DNA of 64,000 bases from Ferruginibacter sp. (GCA_019638485.1 JAHBTP010000002.1:456001-520000); one strand, 5' to 3'. Shown: positions 41,201 through 49,688, numbered from the stretch's first letter. The notes: a model not told the origin generated them from the sequence alone. Made by a program: numbers and translations.

Positions 41201-43228
41201 ACGTTGGAATTAAATGGTACTTCTGCTCAATCCATTGCCGGCAGTAGCTTTTATCAAAAGAAAATAAAATTCCTTCAGCTAAGTAATTCATCAGGTGTTT
41301 CTTTAATAGGAACAAACGATACTTTAAAAATTACCGGTGAACTTGGTTTTGGTAACTCAAATTCGGTATTAACTACCAATGGGAATTTAACCATGGTATC
41401 AGATATTAATGGAACATCTCGGGTGGCTGATTTAACTTCCGGTGGATTATATTCAGGGAATGATATTTTGGGAGATGTAACCGTGGAAAGATATATACCT
41501 GAACATGCTAAGGCTTGGCAATTACTTAGTGTTCCAACAAATGGATCAACAATTAAATCGTCATGGCAGGAGGGGAATACAGCCTTAGGAAATATACATC
41601 CCGGATACGGAACAATTTTTACAGGGAATCTGAGTAATGCATTGGCACAAGGTTTTGATGTGCGAACTCCTGCCGGAGCTTCCATAAAAACCTATAATTC
41701 AACTACGAATGTTTGGGATGGCGTTACCTCTACTAATATCGGAATTGCTAATAAGAGTGGATATATGATAATGATTCGTGGTGATAGAAGTGTAACCACA
41801 TCTTCTGCACCCGCAACAGCTACTACGTTAAGAACAACCGGACAGTTATATACTACAGGAATTAATGCTCCTGAAAATATTACTATTGGTGCCGGGAAAA
41901 TGGCTTCCATTGGTAATCCGTATGCGTCAGCTATTGATTTTGCTAACCTCAATATAAGTGGTGGGGTATCAAATATGTTTTATGTATGGGATCCGCGGTT
42001 AACTAATGTGGGTTCTGCCTATGGCTTAGGAGGTTATCAAACCTTTACCTGGGCAGGAGCAGATTGGGTAGTAACACCCGGCGGTGGTAGTTATACAGGT
42101 GGAAATACGAATATTGAATCAGGGCAAGCATTCATGGTTAGTGCTCCTTATTCTTCAGGAACAGTTTCTTTTAGTGAGTCGGCAAAGGTATCCGGTAGCA
42201 ATGTTGTGCACCGTAGTCCATTAGGCTATTGGGAAATGTTGCGTGCTAATTTGTATTCAGTTAGTGGAGGAACAAAGGTGTTAGTAGATGGAGTAATGAC
42301 TCAATTTAATCAGGAATTTTCCAATGAAATTGATGAGAATGACGCAAGAAAATTAAATAACCTGAATGAAAATATTGCTATTGTGCGTAATGATACCAAA
42401 CTTGCGGTAGAAAGCCATTATACCATTCAACCCAATGATACCCTGTTTTATTCTATCTCTCAAATGCGATTGATGGACTATGAATTGGTTATTATCCCTA
42501 GAGATTTAGGTAATACAGCACCACTTCAGGCATTCTTTGAAGATAATTTCCTTCAAACCTCAACCAAAGTAGATTTAGTAGATACAACGCGTATATCCTT
42601 TACCGTTACTAATGCTCCAGGATCGTATGCTCCAAACAGATTTAGGATTGTGTTTAAAGTAATGGGGCCGTTACCGGTTAATTTTATTGGAATAAATGCA
42701 ACAAAAAAGAATGATAAAACAGTTGATGTAAAATGGGATGTAACTAATGAACTATCGATGCAATCTTATGAGGTTGAGCGCAGTGTTGATGGTCGTTACT
42801 TCGTGCCCATCACCACAGTTCACCCAATCGGTAACAATGGTGGCTCATACCATTATTCCATTAATGATGCATCACCTAATTTAGGAAATAATTATTATCG
42901 AATAAAAGGGATTAGTATTAATGGTACGGTTCAGTATAGTCCTATTGTTTTAGTAGGAATATCAGGAATGGAGATTAGCGGATTTAGCGTTTATCCTAAC
43001 CCGGTAGTTAATCAGGTAATAAACATCAGATATTCGGCTATTAAACCGGGTAAATATTTGATTTCCCTTATTAGCAGCAATGGTCAAATAGTGCATGAGG
43101 AAAAAGTATCAATTACGGATGGTGCTATGGGAGTAACATCCATTTATCCACGCCGGTTGTCAAGAGGTGTTTATACTTTGCGGGTTGAAGGTAATATAAA
43201 CTTTAGCCAACAGGTAATTGTTCGATAA
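35225..43228 (+). CDS. Giant secreted multi-domain protein with type IX sorting domain
   Basis: 2,667 residues from ATG 35225; ATG 35246 is equally possible, and both lead into a signal peptide ending PGSAQ. Order (residues from 35225): a 'W....NW..AANW' module at the mature N-terminus; a beta-helix-like region to about 780; Ig-like modules; a proprotein-convertase-type P domain (about 1010-1160); a jelly-roll-like region (about 1290-1470); four Ig-like repeats of 88-90 residues (about 1472-1822) sharing 'GLPxG' and 'TISG'; a second 'W....NW....NWS' module (about 1905); a fibronectin-like module ('YEVERSVDGRYF', about 2520); and a C-terminal sorting domain (about 2580-2667, 'FSVYPNPV' to 'QQVIVR'). 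Probably exported and surface-attached or released; an adhesin or matrix role is inference. No catalytic motif was found. Confidence 0.9.
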   Translation: MNPTSTQMNPIQSIRLYFAKARYLSQHLLIATLLFVGFPGSAQTNTWDGSSNANWNTAANWSLNQVPTAAHDVVIPNGGSRATITVNTAAVCKSLVMTGGNATNTINISGTNSLSISGALTIGASSRNNRYKTLNVNDGTLSAGTISITAVSGANRAGSVTLNNGTVNVAGFISMGDYTTFDFTDSGILNVGGNISGGTLNPATGTVNFVGPTTQTIMGSGTSTFYNVNINKDASGQFVNNNVDAITVNGNLTVTKGKFVLNAPNADAVVNGNIVVATDGTIEHRVNWDIAVKLLRVFGNIEIDGVFTYTVRSHVQMAGAGTKYVRTGNNPSSGFSILTLTTGNYYASGATKIKDNFWAMFGTPGSFHTNGNNVTANSSLLIAGGTVFVDGGNLNVSGGTQVGYTLAGNLDISNGSLNTDILNVGDGSKMGIVNHSGGTVNVSGNFLINSSCKYNCTNAPVINIGGNWTSNNNTGFDPANSVVTFSSNAANQILDGAAVTHNFYTVNINKAGRIFQPAGSAVTLNINGDLNINQGTFDAGSIANMNIKGDWKNNAVFNASASKVQFNGTSEQTISGSATTTFNKLTINNPGNVKLSGANILINGGSSAFTFTDGKLITGVQKVTLTSNVSIAGAGVTRYVNGILEWGIQTGNSTKSFAIGDDAQYTPVSLTFGNVSTVGNITVSTTSGDHTQILSSQLSEDRSVNRIYTISNSGVVLVGYNATFNFGGTDVDVIANTNDFIVGRYSGGWSYPSVGTRTATSTAATSLTAFGSFAIAEGGAAAPVVDAHPNNFTGCPGYLTSVSASFNSKVITTVAWYVSTDGGVSFNPVTLSSPYSASISLSGSVYTSTLTINPVNGSMSNYRYRAVASNSRGNVQSNNAILTISVLPTVNAGPSLSAICSGGTSAPLGGTVGGGALGGFWSSDVGGTFSPSASDLNATYTPPAAFYGTATLTLTTTGGCTPITTSKTLVVNQSPDELQLSTISLGICANDIGSISVSNHTATTMSSGVINLGIPNYNPAGVTNTLSMAGIPSGAIINSVKVTLNISHSKVSDLILNLKAPNGKIINLFNRVGSTGANFVNTEVSSIGTTAFSSSSAPFTGTFAADAISAVGATGLLSNTTVFNTLFSIPNGGWTLVARDAAASNTGSITSWSIEIDWTEPLVWSPSTNLFTDALATIPYTGQSLSTVYVKGTTASTTTYTVTATGANGCTRSANSTVEIHPIPEVNISADYCWGPYTIRITTNADLPIDNYLWNTGDHTRSLIVDIAGTYTVTAYTAEGCAASANIVLGLESVDNGNFELGNIGFSSTYVYRTNTIPNNMYPEDAYTVHNDGNYTHGNFWGKDHTSGSGNFMIVNGSGTTPPPEVWTKTISVIPNTTYYFSAWAMSLNSVGPFANLQFSVNGVQVGSTTGALPARPENNNPPFNWTRFFGTWNSGVATTAVVSIVDLETATGGNDFGLDDISFGTLAPFVLLNTPGKDIQTVCKETAIDTIEYTIGGGGSGPIVTGLPPGLTTTFVGTTLTISGIPTTAGVFNYTIKTAGGCLPAYGYGTITVNAEELTLTSSVSTTSQTVCVNTAAINITYAIGGVATGAAASGLPAGVTGVFSNGVLTISGTPIVLGNFNYTVTTSGPCEPTSLNGTMSVVRQLISLTSAPTTTNQTLCLGNTITDITYNVSGSATGASVTGLPTGVTGSFNSGVFTISGTPTQYGAFHYTVTTNGLCSPVSSSGDIIVQAQTATLTSAVNTDNQSVCINSTITNITYSIGGTATGASVTGLPAGISGNFNSGVFTISGASTQTGTFNYEITTSGTCNAQTIGGTIDIFGPSIGGLVDNASVCSGGSGSLILTGFTGAIVRWESSNDLISWTPIVNSTSTQNYSGITSAIHYRVVVQLSGCNAALSTVATVGVHNLWTGAVDNDWHNTSNWSDGLLPSASCDNVLIPVVATSKYPELTGAGASIKNLIINSGASVKVDNATLAISGTITNNGTFDMTEGTLELNGTSAQSIAGSSFYQKKIKFLQLSNSSGVSLIGTNDTLKITGELGFGNSNSVLTTNGNLTMVSDINGTSRVADLTSGGLYSGNDILGDVTVERYIPEHAKAWQLLSVPTNGSTIKSSWQEGNTALGNIHPGYGTIFTGNLSNALAQGFDVRTPAGASIKTYNSTTNVWDGVTSTNIGIANKSGYMIMIRGDRSVTTSSAPATATTLRTTGQLYTTGINAPENITIGAGKMASIGNPYASAIDFANLNISGGVSNMFYVWDPRLTNVGSAYGLGGYQTFTWAGADWVVTPGGGSYTGGNTNIESGQAFMVSAPYSSGTVSFSESAKVSGSNVVHRSPLGYWEMLRANLYSVSGGTKVLVDGVMTQFNQEFSNEIDENDARKLNNLNENIAIVRNDTKLAVESHYTIQPNDTLFYSISQMRLMDYELVIIPRDLGNTAPLQAFFEDNFLQTSTKVDLVDTTRISFTVTNAPGSYAPNRFRIVFKVMGPLPVNFIGINATKKNDKTVDVKWDVTNELSMQSYEVERSVDGRYFVPITTVHPIGNNGGSYHYSINDASPNLGNNYYRIKGISINGTVQYSPIVLVGISGMEISGFSVYPNPVVNQVINIRYSAIKPGKYLISLISSNGQIVHEEKVSITDGAMGVTSIYPRRLSRGVYTLRVEGNINFSQQVIVR
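39634..40690 (+). repeat. Four tandem Ig-like repeats within the giant secreted protein
   Basis: Coding repeats with a period near 265-270 bp; the 'GLPxG' codons lie at about 39739, 40009, 40279 and 40543. Each repeat runs T.C....I..I.Y.IGG.ATGA...GLP.G..G.F..G..TISG, then a Cys-containing end. Repeats 3 and 4 are the most alike at DNA level, which suggests recent duplication or gene conversion. Confidence 0.85.
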
Positions 43229-43244
43229 AAAACAAACATTTAAT

Positions 43245-43272
43245 AAAAGCTACCTTAGGGTAGCTTTTATTT
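43245..43272 (+). terminator. Terminator after the giant secreted protein
   Basis: A perfect 10-bp stem (43245-43254 and 43259-43268) with loop TTAG, followed by T-rich sequence, 16 bp past the stop codon. Its A-rich left side may also serve minus-strand scpB. Confidence 0.85.
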
Positions 43273-43340
43273 TATAAGATAAGTATCAATTAATGATTGA
43301 AGGTGAAATGGGTATATGCATTGAGATACTGGAAAGTAGA

Positions 43341-44039
43341 TTAAATTTCAGCCTGATTTTCATCTGTTGAATTTTCTACTCCGGAATTATTTTCAATAGA
43401 AATTTCAGGCGATTTTGCTTCATAATTTACATTAACAGCCTCATCATTATCATTTCCAAAAACATTCATTGGGGTAGCCTTTACCAATTCTTCCATGAGT
43501 ACTTCATTTATTTTTGGTAATTCATCCGAAGAATTAATTCCGAAATAATCCATAAATGATTTGGATGTAGAATATAATAAGGGTTTGCCAACAGCTTCTT
43601 CATTTCTACCTGAAATAATTACCAGGTCCTTTTCCAATAACTTCTGAACAGCATAATCACAATTAACACCGCGAATAGCTTCCATTTCACTTTTGGTTAC
43701 CGGTTGTTTGTATGCAATGATGGCGAGTGTTTCTAATGCAGCGGCAGAAAGACGCTTTATAAACTTATCACCATTTAATTGAGCAACTGTTTTATGGTAT
43801 TCGGACTTAGTCAGAAATTGCCACCCCCCGCCACTTTGCACCATTTCAAAAGCATAGAACGGTGAAGCGTATTTTTCACGAATTCCTTCCAGTGCTGTTG
43901 TAACTTGATCCATCTCTGCACGGTCTTCAATAAAACCCAAAGCATTGTTTACCAATTCTATAATTTCCATTGTTGTCAATGGCTTATCACTGGCAAAAAT
44001 CAGTGCTTCTATATGAGGTATTATCTCGGTTGTTTCCAT
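43341..44039 (-). CDS. scpB: Segregation and condensation protein B
   Basis: A 232-residue kleisin-associated winged-helix protein of the SMC-ScpAB condensin. ATG 44039 gives METTEIIPHIEALIFASDKPLT, the standard opening; the frame upstream (to 44081) overlaps atpG and is unlikely. Signature region 'LSAAALETLAIIAYKQPVTKSEMEAIRGVNCDYAVQKLL' is intact. The C-terminal 60 residues are acidic and polar, a common variable tail. It lies 16 bp after atpG in the same direction; scpA is not in the window. Confidence 0.94.
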   Translation of the reverse strand: METTEIIPHIEALIFASDKPLTTMEIIELVNNALGFIEDRAEMDQVTTALEGIREKYASPFYAFEMVQSGGGWQFLTKSEYHKTVAQLNGDKFIKRLSAAALETLAIIAYKQPVTKSEMEAIRGVNCDYAVQKLLEKDLVIISGRNEEAVGKPLLYSTSKSFMDYFGINSSDELPKINEVLMEELVKATPMNVFGNDNDEAVNVNYEAKSPEISIENNSGVENSTDENQAEI

Positions 44040-44055
44040 TTTTAAAAAGTATTCA

Positions 44056-44934
44056 TCAACCTTGAAGTGCAGCAGCACCACTCACAATTTCTGTAAGTTC
44101 TGTGGTAATAGCTGCCTGGCGAGCTCTGTTATAACTAATCTTTAATGTCTTTAATAATTCGTTAGCATTATCACTTGCCTTGTCCATTGCAGTCATTCTT
44201 GCACCATGTTCACTTGCATTAGCATCCAAAACGGATTTATACATTTGGGTATTTAAAATTTTGGGCATTAACTCAGCTACTAATATTTGTTCGTCGGGTT
44301 CAAAAATAAAATCAGCTTTTTGATTACCTCCATCATGAATGCGCAAAACCGGCAAAAATTGCTCTGAAACAAATCGTTGGGTTGCTGCATTTTTAAACTC
44401 ACTATAAATAATCTCTACCGCATCAATTTCTTTTGATGTAAAAGCATCCATCGCATATTGAGCAGCTTCCTGAACACGTTCAAAACTTAAGTTTGAAAAA
44501 ACATCCCAGTATTTGTCTATAATTTTGAAACCGTTTTTTACAAAATGCTCATAACCTTTTTTGCCTATGGGTAAAACAGTCACATTGTCTTTTGCAAACT
44601 GTAATTCGTATTTTTCCTTCATCAATTGTTTGGAAAGTTTGATGAGGTTACTATTATAACCTCCACAAAGACCACGATCACTGGTAATTACTACTAACAA
44701 CACCTTTTCAATTGGGCGTTCAACGGCTAAATCCAGTGCAATATCTCCCTCTGTATTGCTGATGATATTAGACAGCATTTCCTGCAACTTTTGAGCATAA
44801 GGTCTCATTTGTGTAATGGCATCTTGTGCACGACGTAACTTAGCAGCACTAACCATTTTCATTGCCTTGGTAATTTGTTGGGTACTCTGTACACTTTTTA
44901 TCCGGTTTCTGACTTCTTTAAGGGCACCACTCAT
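44056..44934 (-). CDS. atpG: ATP synthase F1 gamma subunit
   Basis: A 292-residue gamma subunit, the rotating shaft of F1. The N-terminal helix is 'RNRIKSVQSTQQITKAMKMVSAAKLRRAQ' and the C-terminal helix 'YNRARQAAITTELTEIVSGAAAL'; the central Rossmann-like part contains 'SDRGLCGGYNSNL'. Both terminal helices that form the coiled coil are complete. Unusually, it is not beside atpA or atpD: upstream lies divergent secA, downstream scpB. It has its own -7 box. Confidence 0.97.
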   Translation of the reverse strand: MSGALKEVRNRIKSVQSTQQITKAMKMVSAAKLRRAQDAITQMRPYAQKLQEMLSNIISNTEGDIALDLAVERPIEKVLLVVITSDRGLCGGYNSNLIKLSKQLMKEKYELQFAKDNVTVLPIGKKGYEHFVKNGFKIIDKYWDVFSNLSFERVQEAAQYAMDAFTSKEIDAVEIIYSEFKNAATQRFVSEQFLPVLRIHDGGNQKADFIFEPDEQILVAELMPKILNTQMYKSVLDANASEHGARMTAMDKASDNANELLKTLKISYNRARQAAITTELTEIVSGAAALQG

Positions 44935-44972
44935 AGTAATAAATTATAATAAGTTAGTTGTTTTTTCTCTGT

Positions 44973-45030
44973 TAATTTTGACGCGCAAAGGTAAGTGAAA
45001 TAGGTGAAAAAAAAGATTAGTGTAACTTTG
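44973..45030. promoter_or_regulatory. Divergent atpG/secA promoter region with three -7 boxes
   Basis: Minus-strand TACCTTTG (44986-44993) lies 51 bp before the atpG start. Plus-strand TAATTTTG (44973-44980) and TAACTTTG (45023-45030) lie upstream of secA (ATG 45123), the latter leaving a leader of about 85-90 nt. The boxes overlap in a 58-bp stretch, so the two polymerases may compete. Confidence 0.55.
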
Positions 45031-45122
45031 CGTCCCTGTCAATTTTGAACCAGCTCATTAGGTAGCATGGTATTTGAAATGGGGATTTGGAAATTAACTA
45101 TTGAATATTCAATAAATATTAT

Positions 45123-48100
45123 ATGATTGGAACCCTTTCTAAGATTTTTGGAGGCAATAAGAGTGAAAAGGATGTGAAGAAGATTTTGCCTATTGTTAAT
45201 AAAATAAATCAATTTTTCACAGCTTATGCCAATTTGTCTAATGATGAATTGCGCAACAAAACAGTTGAGTTTAAACAGCGAATCACAGATCATTTAAATG
45301 AAATCAATCAGCAAATAGTCGAAAAAAATACGGAGGCTGAAGGGTTACATAGTAGTGAAATCGCAGGTCGTGATATCATTTACACCGAAGTGGATAAGCT
45401 GAAAAAGGAAAAGGACAAAAAGATTGAGGAAATTTTAGAAAAAATCCTACCAGAGGCCTTTGCTGTGGTGAAAGAGACCTCGCGCAGATTTACAGAAAAT
45501 AAAGAAGTTGTTTCTAGTGCTACTGAACTTGATATTAGGTTAGCACAAATACGTAATCATATCGTTATTGAGGGAGATAAGGCCATTTATAAAAACACAT
45601 GGATTGCAGGTGGTGGCCAAATCACCTGGAATATGGTGCATTATGATGTACAGTTAATAGGAGGTTCGGTTTTACATTCCGGCAAAATTGCAGAGATGGC
45701 AACGGGAGAAGGAAAGACTTTGGTAAGTACACTTCCGGCGTATTTGAATGCCTTGGCCGGAGAAGGGGTTCATATTGTAACCGTAAACGACTACTTGGCA
45801 AAGCGGGATAGTGAATGGAACGGTCCTATTTTCGAGTGGTTGGGATTAACAGTAGATTGTATTGATAAGCATCAGCCTAACAGCGAAGCAAGGCGCCTGG
45901 CATATAACGCTGATATAACCTACGGTACTAATAATGAATTTGGTTTTGATTATTTGCGTGATAACATGGTTCATAATCCGGATGAAATGGTGCAACGTAA
46001 ACACCATTTTGCTATGGTTGATGAGGTGGATAGTGTATTGATTGATGATGCCCGTACTCCTTTAATTATCAGCGGTCCGGTAGGGCAGAGTGATAATACA
46101 CAACAGTTTTTCGATCTTAAACCACGAATTGAAAAACTGGTTGAGGCACAAAGAAAAGCAGTAAATAGTTTTTTAATTGAAGCAAAGAAAAAAATAGCAG
46201 ATGGCAATGATGACCCAAAGGATGGTGGATTAGCTCTTATGCGTGCTTATAGAGGCTTACCTAAAAATAGTGCTTTGATAAAATTTTTAAGTGAACCGGG
46301 TATTAAAGTAAAATTGCAAAAGAGCGAAAACTACTATCTCGCAGATCAGCAGAAACAAATGCCGAAAGTAGATGAAGAATTGTTCTTTGCTATTGATGAG
46401 AAAAATAATCAGGTAGATTTAACGGAGCAAGGACTCAACCTAATTACCAGATCCGGAGAAGACCCGGAGTTTTTTATCCTTCCTGATATTGCCACAAAGC
46501 TGGCTGAAATTGAGAAGGTTGATTTAAGTACGGAGGATAAACTACAACAGAAAGAAAATTTATTAAACGACTATTCTGTTAAGGCAGATCGTATTCACAC
46601 TGTACATCAATTATTAAAGGCATATACCTTATTTGATAAAGATGTGGAGTATGTAGTCATTGAAGGCGAGGTAAAGATTGTGGATGAGCAAACTGGTCGT
46701 ATTATGGAAGGGCGACGCTATTCTGACGGATTACATCAGGCCATTGAAGCAAAGGAAAGTGTAAAAATAGAGGCTTCTACTCAAACGTATGCAACAGTAA
46801 CCCTCCAGAATTATTTTAGAATGTACCATAAACTGGCAGGTATGACGGGTACAGCGGAAACTGAAGCGGGTGAATTTTGGAGTATTTATAAGTTGGATGT
46901 TGTTTCTATTCCTACTAACGTGCCTGTTATTAGATTAGATGGCCAGGATTTAGTTTATAAAACAAAGAGAGAAAAATTTAGGGCAGTAATTGATGAAATT
47001 GAAGTATTGCGTAATTCCGGAAGGCCTTGTCTTGTAGGTACAACTTCGGTTGAAGTGAGTGAATTGCTTAGTCGTATGCTCAGGCAACAAGGAATTCCAC
47101 ATAATGTGCTCAATGCAAAACAGCACTCTAAGGAGGCACAGGTGGTAGCAGAAGCCGGATTTGCAGGTGCTGTTACTATTGCTACCAATATGGCCGGTAG
47201 AGGTACAGATATTAAACTTGGGCCGGGTGTGAAAGAAGCGGGAGGATTGGCAATTTTAGGTACAGAGCGACATGAAAGCAGACGCGTTGATCGTCAGCTT
47301 CGCGGTAGGGCCGGAAGGCAGGGCGATCCCGGTTCATCCAATTTCTATGTTTCCTTGGAGGATGATTTGATGCGAATGTTTGGTAGTGAAAGAATTGCAG
47401 GCTGGATGGATAGGATGGGATACAAAGAAGGTGAAGTAATTCAGCATAGCATGATTACGAAGAGCATTGAACGGGCTCAGAAAAAAGTTGAGGAAAATAA
47501 CTTTGGTATTCGTAAGCGACTGTTGGAATATGATGATGTAATGAACAAACAACGGAGTGTGGTTTATGGAAAAAGGAACCACGCATTATTTGGCGAAAGA
47601 CTTGCGCTGGATTTAGATAACGCTTTTTTTACTGTGGCTGAAGGATTAGTTACTTCATTTAAAGAATTAGATGATCATGCTAATTTTAAATTAGAGGCTA
47701 TCATTAATTTTGGTATTGATACGGTTATAACGCCTGAAGAGTTAAGAGATGGGAACGCATCCGATCTTACCATGAAACTGTATAATGAAGCGCTTGCCTC
47801 TTACAACAGTAAAATTGAAGGCTTGGCAAAACAAACCTTCCCTATTATTTCAAATATCAGGAAACAACAAGGAGACCATATTGTTAATGTAGCCGTTCCT
47901 TTTACTGATGGGAAAAGAGCCACTCAGATAATTACAAATCTTGACAAATACCTCGCATCTAATGGAATTGAATTAGGGCGTTCATTAGAGCGCAATATCA
48001 CCCTTGCATTTATTGATGATGCATGGAAGGAGCATCTGCGAGCTATGGATGATTTGCGCCAAAGTGTTCAAACTGCAGGATATGAACAAAAGGACCCATT

Positions 48101-48446
48101 GGTGATTTATAAAATTGAAGCCTTTAATGCTTTCAAGAAAATGGATGACCAGGTTAACAAGGATATTGTTTCTTTCTTATGTCATGCAAATATTCCTATG
48201 GAGCAAACGCAAGCCGGACAAATTAAAGAAGGTAGGGAAAAGCGTACTGATATGAGTAATATGCGTGACAACAAAGCGGCAATTGATGCAGCCGGGGATG
48301 ATTATGGCGCTAATGAAAAGGATTATTATGATCCATCTGTTCCTGTAAAGCAACAGCCTGTGAAAGTTGAACCAAAAATAGGTCGAAATGACCCTTGCCC
48401 TTGTGGGAGCGGTAAAAAATATAAGCATTGCCATGGAAGGGAATAA
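45123..48446 (+). CDS. secA: Protein translocase ATPase SecA
   Basis: 1,107 residues, the motor of Sec export. Walker A region is 'EMATGEGKTLVSTLPAYL' (about 190-207), followed by 'HIVTVNDYLAKRD', 'ITYGTNNEFGFDYLRDNM' and DEVDSVLIDDARTPLIISG (Walker B, about 300). The second nucleotide fold has 'IATNMAGRGTDI' and 'QLRGRAGRQGDPG'. The zinc-binding tail has CPCGSGKKYKHCHG at the very end. It is longer than E. coli SecA (901), with a long insertion after residue 330 that is usual in Bacteroidota. First gene of secA-deoC-SPOR. Confidence 0.98.
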   Translation: MIGTLSKIFGGNKSEKDVKKILPIVNKINQFFTAYANLSNDELRNKTVEFKQRITDHLNEINQQIVEKNTEAEGLHSSEIAGRDIIYTEVDKLKKEKDKKIEEILEKILPEAFAVVKETSRRFTENKEVVSSATELDIRLAQIRNHIVIEGDKAIYKNTWIAGGGQITWNMVHYDVQLIGGSVLHSGKIAEMATGEGKTLVSTLPAYLNALAGEGVHIVTVNDYLAKRDSEWNGPIFEWLGLTVDCIDKHQPNSEARRLAYNADITYGTNNEFGFDYLRDNMVHNPDEMVQRKHHFAMVDEVDSVLIDDARTPLIISGPVGQSDNTQQFFDLKPRIEKLVEAQRKAVNSFLIEAKKKIADGNDDPKDGGLALMRAYRGLPKNSALIKFLSEPGIKVKLQKSENYYLADQQKQMPKVDEELFFAIDEKNNQVDLTEQGLNLITRSGEDPEFFILPDIATKLAEIEKVDLSTEDKLQQKENLLNDYSVKADRIHTVHQLLKAYTLFDKDVEYVVIEGEVKIVDEQTGRIMEGRRYSDGLHQAIEAKESVKIEASTQTYATVTLQNYFRMYHKLAGMTGTAETEAGEFWSIYKLDVVSIPTNVPVIRLDGQDLVYKTKREKFRAVIDEIEVLRNSGRPCLVGTTSVEVSELLSRMLRQQGIPHNVLNAKQHSKEAQVVAEAGFAGAVTIATNMAGRGTDIKLGPGVKEAGGLAILGTERHESRRVDRQLRGRAGRQGDPGSSNFYVSLEDDLMRMFGSERIAGWMDRMGYKEGEVIQHSMITKSIERAQKKVEENNFGIRKRLLEYDDVMNKQRSVVYGKRNHALFGERLALDLDNAFFTVAEGLVTSFKELDDHANFKLEAIINFGIDTVITPEELRDGNASDLTMKLYNEALASYNSKIEGLAKQTFPIISNIRKQQGDHIVNVAVPFTDGKRATQIITNLDKYLASNGIELGRSLERNITLAFIDDAWKEHLRAMDDLRQSVQTAGYEQKDPLVIYKIEAFNAFKKMDDQVNKDIVSFLCHANIPMEQTQAGQIKEGREKRTDMSNMRDNKAAIDAAGDDYGANEKDYYDPSVPVKQQPVKVEPKIGRNDPCPCGSGKKYKHCHGRE

Positions 48447-48475
48447 ATAAGAGTTAAAGCTTAATAACTATCAGT

Positions 48476-49150
48476 ATGAATTTTGCCCAATATATTGACC
48501 ACACTATTTTAAATCCGGTTACCTTGCTTGCAGAAGTGGAAACAGTTTGTAATGAAGCCAGGGAAAATGGCTTTGCTGCTGTTTGTGTTCCACCGCCTTT
48601 TGTAAAAAAAGCAAAAGGATTTACATCAGGCTCTTCAGTAAAAGTGGCAACAGTTATTGGTTTTCCTTTTGGATATAGTGCAGTTGAGGCAAAACTTGCG
48701 GAGGTAATGCTGGCCATTGTAGATGGTGCAGATGAATTAGATATTGTAATTAATTTGGCAGCTTTAAAAAATAACGACTGGCAATACCTTGCTAATGAAA
48801 TAAATCATTTATTGTCTCCTATCAGGCAGAAAAATAAAGTAGTTAATATCATCATTGAGACTGGAATTTTAACCGAGGATGAAATCATTAAATGTTGTGA
48901 ATTGTATAGTGCGGCTGGCGTTGATTCTATAAAAACTTCAACTGGTTATGCTGAGCGTGGTGCTACTTTGGAGGCTGTGAAATTAATGCGCACTCATTTA
49001 GCGCCTTCTGTTAAGATTAAAGCAAGTGACGGTATTCACACTGTTGATTTTGCAAAACAACTTATTGAAGCGGGTGCAAACAGATTAGGTTGTAGTTCAA
49101 GTGTGGAAATTGTTCAAGAAGCAAAAAAGTTAATTTGTATGGAAGAATAA
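48476..49150 (+). CDS. deoC: Deoxyribose-phosphate aldolase
   Basis: A 224-residue TIM-barrel aldolase that splits deoxyribose 5-phosphate into glyceraldehyde 3-phosphate and acetaldehyde in deoxynucleoside breakdown. The Schiff-base Lys is in 'DSIKTSTGY' (about residue 152) and the second Lys in 'VKIKASDGI' (about 181). 'DELDIVINLAALK' and 'CSSSVEI' (phosphate binding) are intact. It starts 29 bp after secA and probably shares its transcript. Confidence 0.96.
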   Translation: MNFAQYIDHTILNPVTLLAEVETVCNEARENGFAAVCVPPPFVKKAKGFTSGSSVKVATVIGFPFGYSAVEAKLAEVMLAIVDGADELDIVINLAALKNNDWQYLANEINHLLSPIRQKNKVVNIIIETGILTEDEIIKCCELYSAAGVDSIKTSTGYAERGATLEAVKLMRTHLAPSVKIKASDGIHTVDFAKQLIEAGANRLGCSSSVEIVQEAKKLICMEE

Positions 49151-49177
49151 TTGTTTCTCCTAACTTTATTTAATTCA

Positions 49178-49639
49178 ATGATGAAAATAGGCTTCATACT
49201 TACATTCTTTCTTATTTTTAATCTATGTGCATTTTCGCAAGATGCGGATACAGTGCTCTATGGAAAAGTATCTATAAATCAGGATGCCCGGCTAGAAGTT
49301 TTAAGCAAGAAACTTACTGAATATAATGAAGCATTAGAATCAAAACGTGCCCGTACAGGAAAGGGGTTTAGGCTGTTGGTACTAACAACCAGTGATCGTA
49401 CATTAGCAATGAATGTTCGCTCAACACTTATTCAGCGCTATCCCGAGCAAAAGGTATCTATGCTTTTTCAATCTCCTTTTATTAAAATAAAATTTGGTAA
49501 TTTTTTAGAGAAGAAGGAAGCAGAAGATATGCAGAAACAATTAGCAAAATCAAATATTATAAATGGCAATATTTATATTGTACCGGATATAATTGAAATT
49601 AAGCCTGAACCTAAAAACGAGGAGGAAGAGCTAAATTAA
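49178..49639 (+). CDS. Small exported SPOR-like protein
   Basis: A 153-residue protein from ATG 49178 (ATG 49181 is equally possible), with a signal peptide ending LCAFSQ. The main domain has 'GFRLLVLTTSDRTLAMNVRSTLI', 'PFIKIKFGNFLEKKEAEDMQKQL' and 'IYIVPDII', the pattern of SPOR domains, which bind glycan strands lacking stem peptides at the division site. The frame is open back to the deoC stop, beginning with TTG at 49151, but that would precede the signal peptide with nonsense. Third gene of the secA transcript. Confidence 0.75.
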   Translation: MMKIGFILTFFLIFNLCAFSQDADTVLYGKVSINQDARLEVLSKKLTEYNEALESKRARTGKGFRLLVLTTSDRTLAMNVRSTLIQRYPEQKVSMLFQSPFIKIKFGNFLEKKEAEDMQKQLAKSNIINGNIYIVPDIIEIKPEPKNEEEELN

Positions 49640-49688
49640 AGGAGTTTTGTTAATCGTTTTTTGAGCAGATTTTTATAAAAAGAGGTTT

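Noticed and set aside
49151..49180. TTG start for the SPOR-like gene directly after the deoC stop
   Set aside because: It would put nine residues before a clean signal peptide that has its own ATG pair at 49178/49181.
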